This document shows, one piece after another, positions 47,401 to 50,400 of a DNA stretch of 64,000 bases. The first letter of the stretch is position 1, and every line of letters begins with the position of its first letter. Where the stretch lies: the NCBI GenBank assembly GCA_022828595.1, contig JAKGHH010000001.1, positions 209,883,848-209,947,847 on the forward strand. The letters are read 5' to 3'. Source of the stretch: Nelumbo lutea. Lineage: Eukaryota > Streptophyta > Magnoliopsida > Proteales > Nelumbonaceae. A model generated the notes under the pieces. The model did not search any database. It saw nothing but the letters and a program-made list of their open reading frames with translations, and was not told the DNA's origin. The position numbers and the translations under genes were made by a program.

Positions 47401-50400
47401 CAAAATTGCTTCCTTATTTCATTCTCTTTCCTCAAATATTCTTAAATTCCTCTCCTCCCATACTATCCACACAACTGCTGCCCTTGAACACTTCCACAAG
47501 ATTCTGCCCGTCCTCTTTGTTCTTTTTTTTTTTTTTGAAAAAGGATAATGTAAAATTTTATTCAAATGGCCACAAGTGTCAGATTACAACTAGACCTGTT
47601 CATGGGCCGGGCCGGGCTCGGGCCGGGCTTTTACTCTTCATTAACAAAAATATTTTAGGCCCGAGCCCAAGCCCGGCCCGACCAACGGGCCTACAACTTG
47701 GGCCCGAGCCCAGCCCTAATAAAAAGCCCGAAGCCCGACCTAATAAAAAAAATTAAAAATTTTCCCTATTCAATAATCAATATAAATCAGAATTTATTTA
47801 CATTAAAAAAATATATAAATTCAAAATTTATTTATATTAAAAAAACAATATAAAAAAGGGAAAGAGGATGTGGAGAAGAAGAATTCGGTTGGAAAAAGAA
47901 GAGAAAGAGGTGAAAAAAAGAGGGGTATTCAACTAGGGTTTTTAGGTTTAGTTATAGGTCGGGCCAGGCCGGGCTCAGGCCAGGCTATTTTGACAAATCC
48001 CGAGCCCGGCTCAAATTTATTGTGGGCCGGGCTTTTTGGCCCGAAAGTAAGCCCGCGGGCCTATGTACCTGTTCAAGCCCGTCCGGGGGCTAGGCCGGGC
48101 CGGGCCACCCGGCCCATGAACAGGTCTAATTACAACCAAGGCCCCTAAGACAAGGAGTCGAAAACTCACTTTAACAACTACAATACATCATAACTCAAGA
48201 AAAATCCTAGATCTCAGCTGAGAACAGAGGACTGAAGCCTGCAACCAATTAGGAAAGATGGGCTAAAGAGCCTTTCCAAACTCACAGGAGAGACCCACCA
48301 GCAACCAAAAGGAGAGCAAAACCATTGTCAAACACAACAAACAAAGGGACAGGAGATTAAGAGGTGGAAAGCACTCTCACCATTCAACTTACATAAAATG
48401 CACCAATTAGGAGACAAGCTCCAATTTGGCCTTTTCTTTTGCAGCAAGTCATTTGTGTTGATGCATCCATGGTAAATTCCCAACAGAATGCACTGACTTT
48501 TGGGGGAATAGGGGCACACCAAATTTCTTTCACAGGAAAGGAAGGGGGAGAAGAAGTGGCCACAAGGGAAGAAAAAAAGGATTTGCAAGTGAACAACCCA
48601 GAAGGATTGAGGGACCAAACCCACCTATCATCCACTAACTCATAAAAAACCACACCATCCAAAATATTCAAAAGGTTAGATGCTAAAGAGACGTCAAACT
48701 CTCTATAACCATTTCCCTAGAAAGACTGAATTCCTATCCCTCAACCTTCCCGAACCTAGGCCCTCTTCTATTTTTTCGTTGCATAAAGATCTCCAGTCTA
48801 AAAGGTGATCTCTCTTTGAGTCTCCTGGCCCCAAAAAATATCCCTCATGACCTCCATTCTTTTAGCCACTACAACCGACATACTAAACACAGAAAGGAAG
48901 TATACTGGTAGGTGCCCTTGTGTTCAAACATGAATTTAGTTCAGATGATTCCCAAGGCCTGGTTGCCAATGGTAGGCTTTTCAGTAAAGAGTTTCTCTAA
49001 GGGGTCTCTTTGCCAAATAAAATCATCTATCTTGTGCATTTTGTGTCAGTATATTTTTATCCATTGACTATGGATTAGCTAGGTAACCCCTATTTTTCTG
49101 TTGTAAGGAATGAAGGCTCTTCTATCTTCTTATTTCCCTCTTTCAATAATTTCTCCTTCAGTTACCAGTAGAAGAAAGAAAAGAAATGATTTGTGACACA
49201 AAAGAAAAGTAAGGCTTTCCTTTAGCAGAAAGACACATTTAGATTTAGGATCCAAAAGACGAATTGATGCAAGCAGAATGCCAGAATATAAAGGGGGGCT
49301 ACTATATAAAGCCCAACAGAATAACAAAAAGCATCAGTAATTTCTATTTATACAATAAAACATGGTCAAAAAAACAAGTTATGGAATAGCTCCTTGAATT
49401 TCTTTTGGATAGCCAACCAGGAAAGGACTGCCCACATGGCCATTCATAAAGCAGCAGTATCCTGAGAAGATAGTCTACTCTGGAAAATTTTTGCATTTGA
49501 GTAAAGAAGAGTTAGGTGCAGAAGTGTTCAAAGAAATGGAAGAAGGCAGTGAAACTGTCGAAGGGTCAACTAATGATGGCAACACATTGGTTGATTGTGG
49601 AAGAAATTTTGGCAATAAGAAGCCTGTGGTTCCCAGTGAAATATGTTTTGTGGGTGATAACAAAAGGATGAGAAGGTCAGCCAGCAACAACAAGGCTTGT
49701 GCTAAGGAGAGAAGAGATGTGGTTGTCCATATCATGGTGTGAGCAAGGAGAGTTTGGTTGTTGATCCAAGGTTTTTGTAGATAGGCTAATGATTCTAAAA
49801 GGATACCAGACAAAGAGTGGTAATCTTAGTATTAAAAGTGCAGTGATGGTGGAGTGGAAGGAAGATAAAGGTAGATAATAGGCACTGATCTCTTTTTCCT
49901 ATTGAGGTTGATGATTTGGAAGATGTTTTAGTTGAAAACTTTGTAAAAGAGAAGGTTGGTGGAAACCATTCATCAATGGCTTACTGTTGAATTATTGCCA
50001 GAGGAAAGGGATTGAACTGAGAGTAAAAGTGGCAATCAAGAGAAGATAGTAGAAAATGAAAAACAAAAAGACAGTGGACTACTGAGTACATAAGGCGGAT
50101 TGAGAAGAAGAACATTCAAAGGGGAATAATTTGGGTGGAGAGAAGGGTCAAGGTTGTTGAAGGGGAGAGTGGAAAAGGCAGATGAAGTTTTTCAAACTGT
50201 TGGAGCTTGGTTTTGATTAGAAAATTTTGGGTGGTATGAAAAGAAGTATCTGCATGGATTTTAGCTAGAGGGTTGTTTACCGATGTTTATGGTTCAGTTT
50301 TCCTTTTTGGTCATGTCTATCACCAATTCTTGTACTTTCTTCCTTTTTATTTTATGAAGTGTTCTTTTTACTATCAAAAAACAAAAGATTTTGCATTTCT

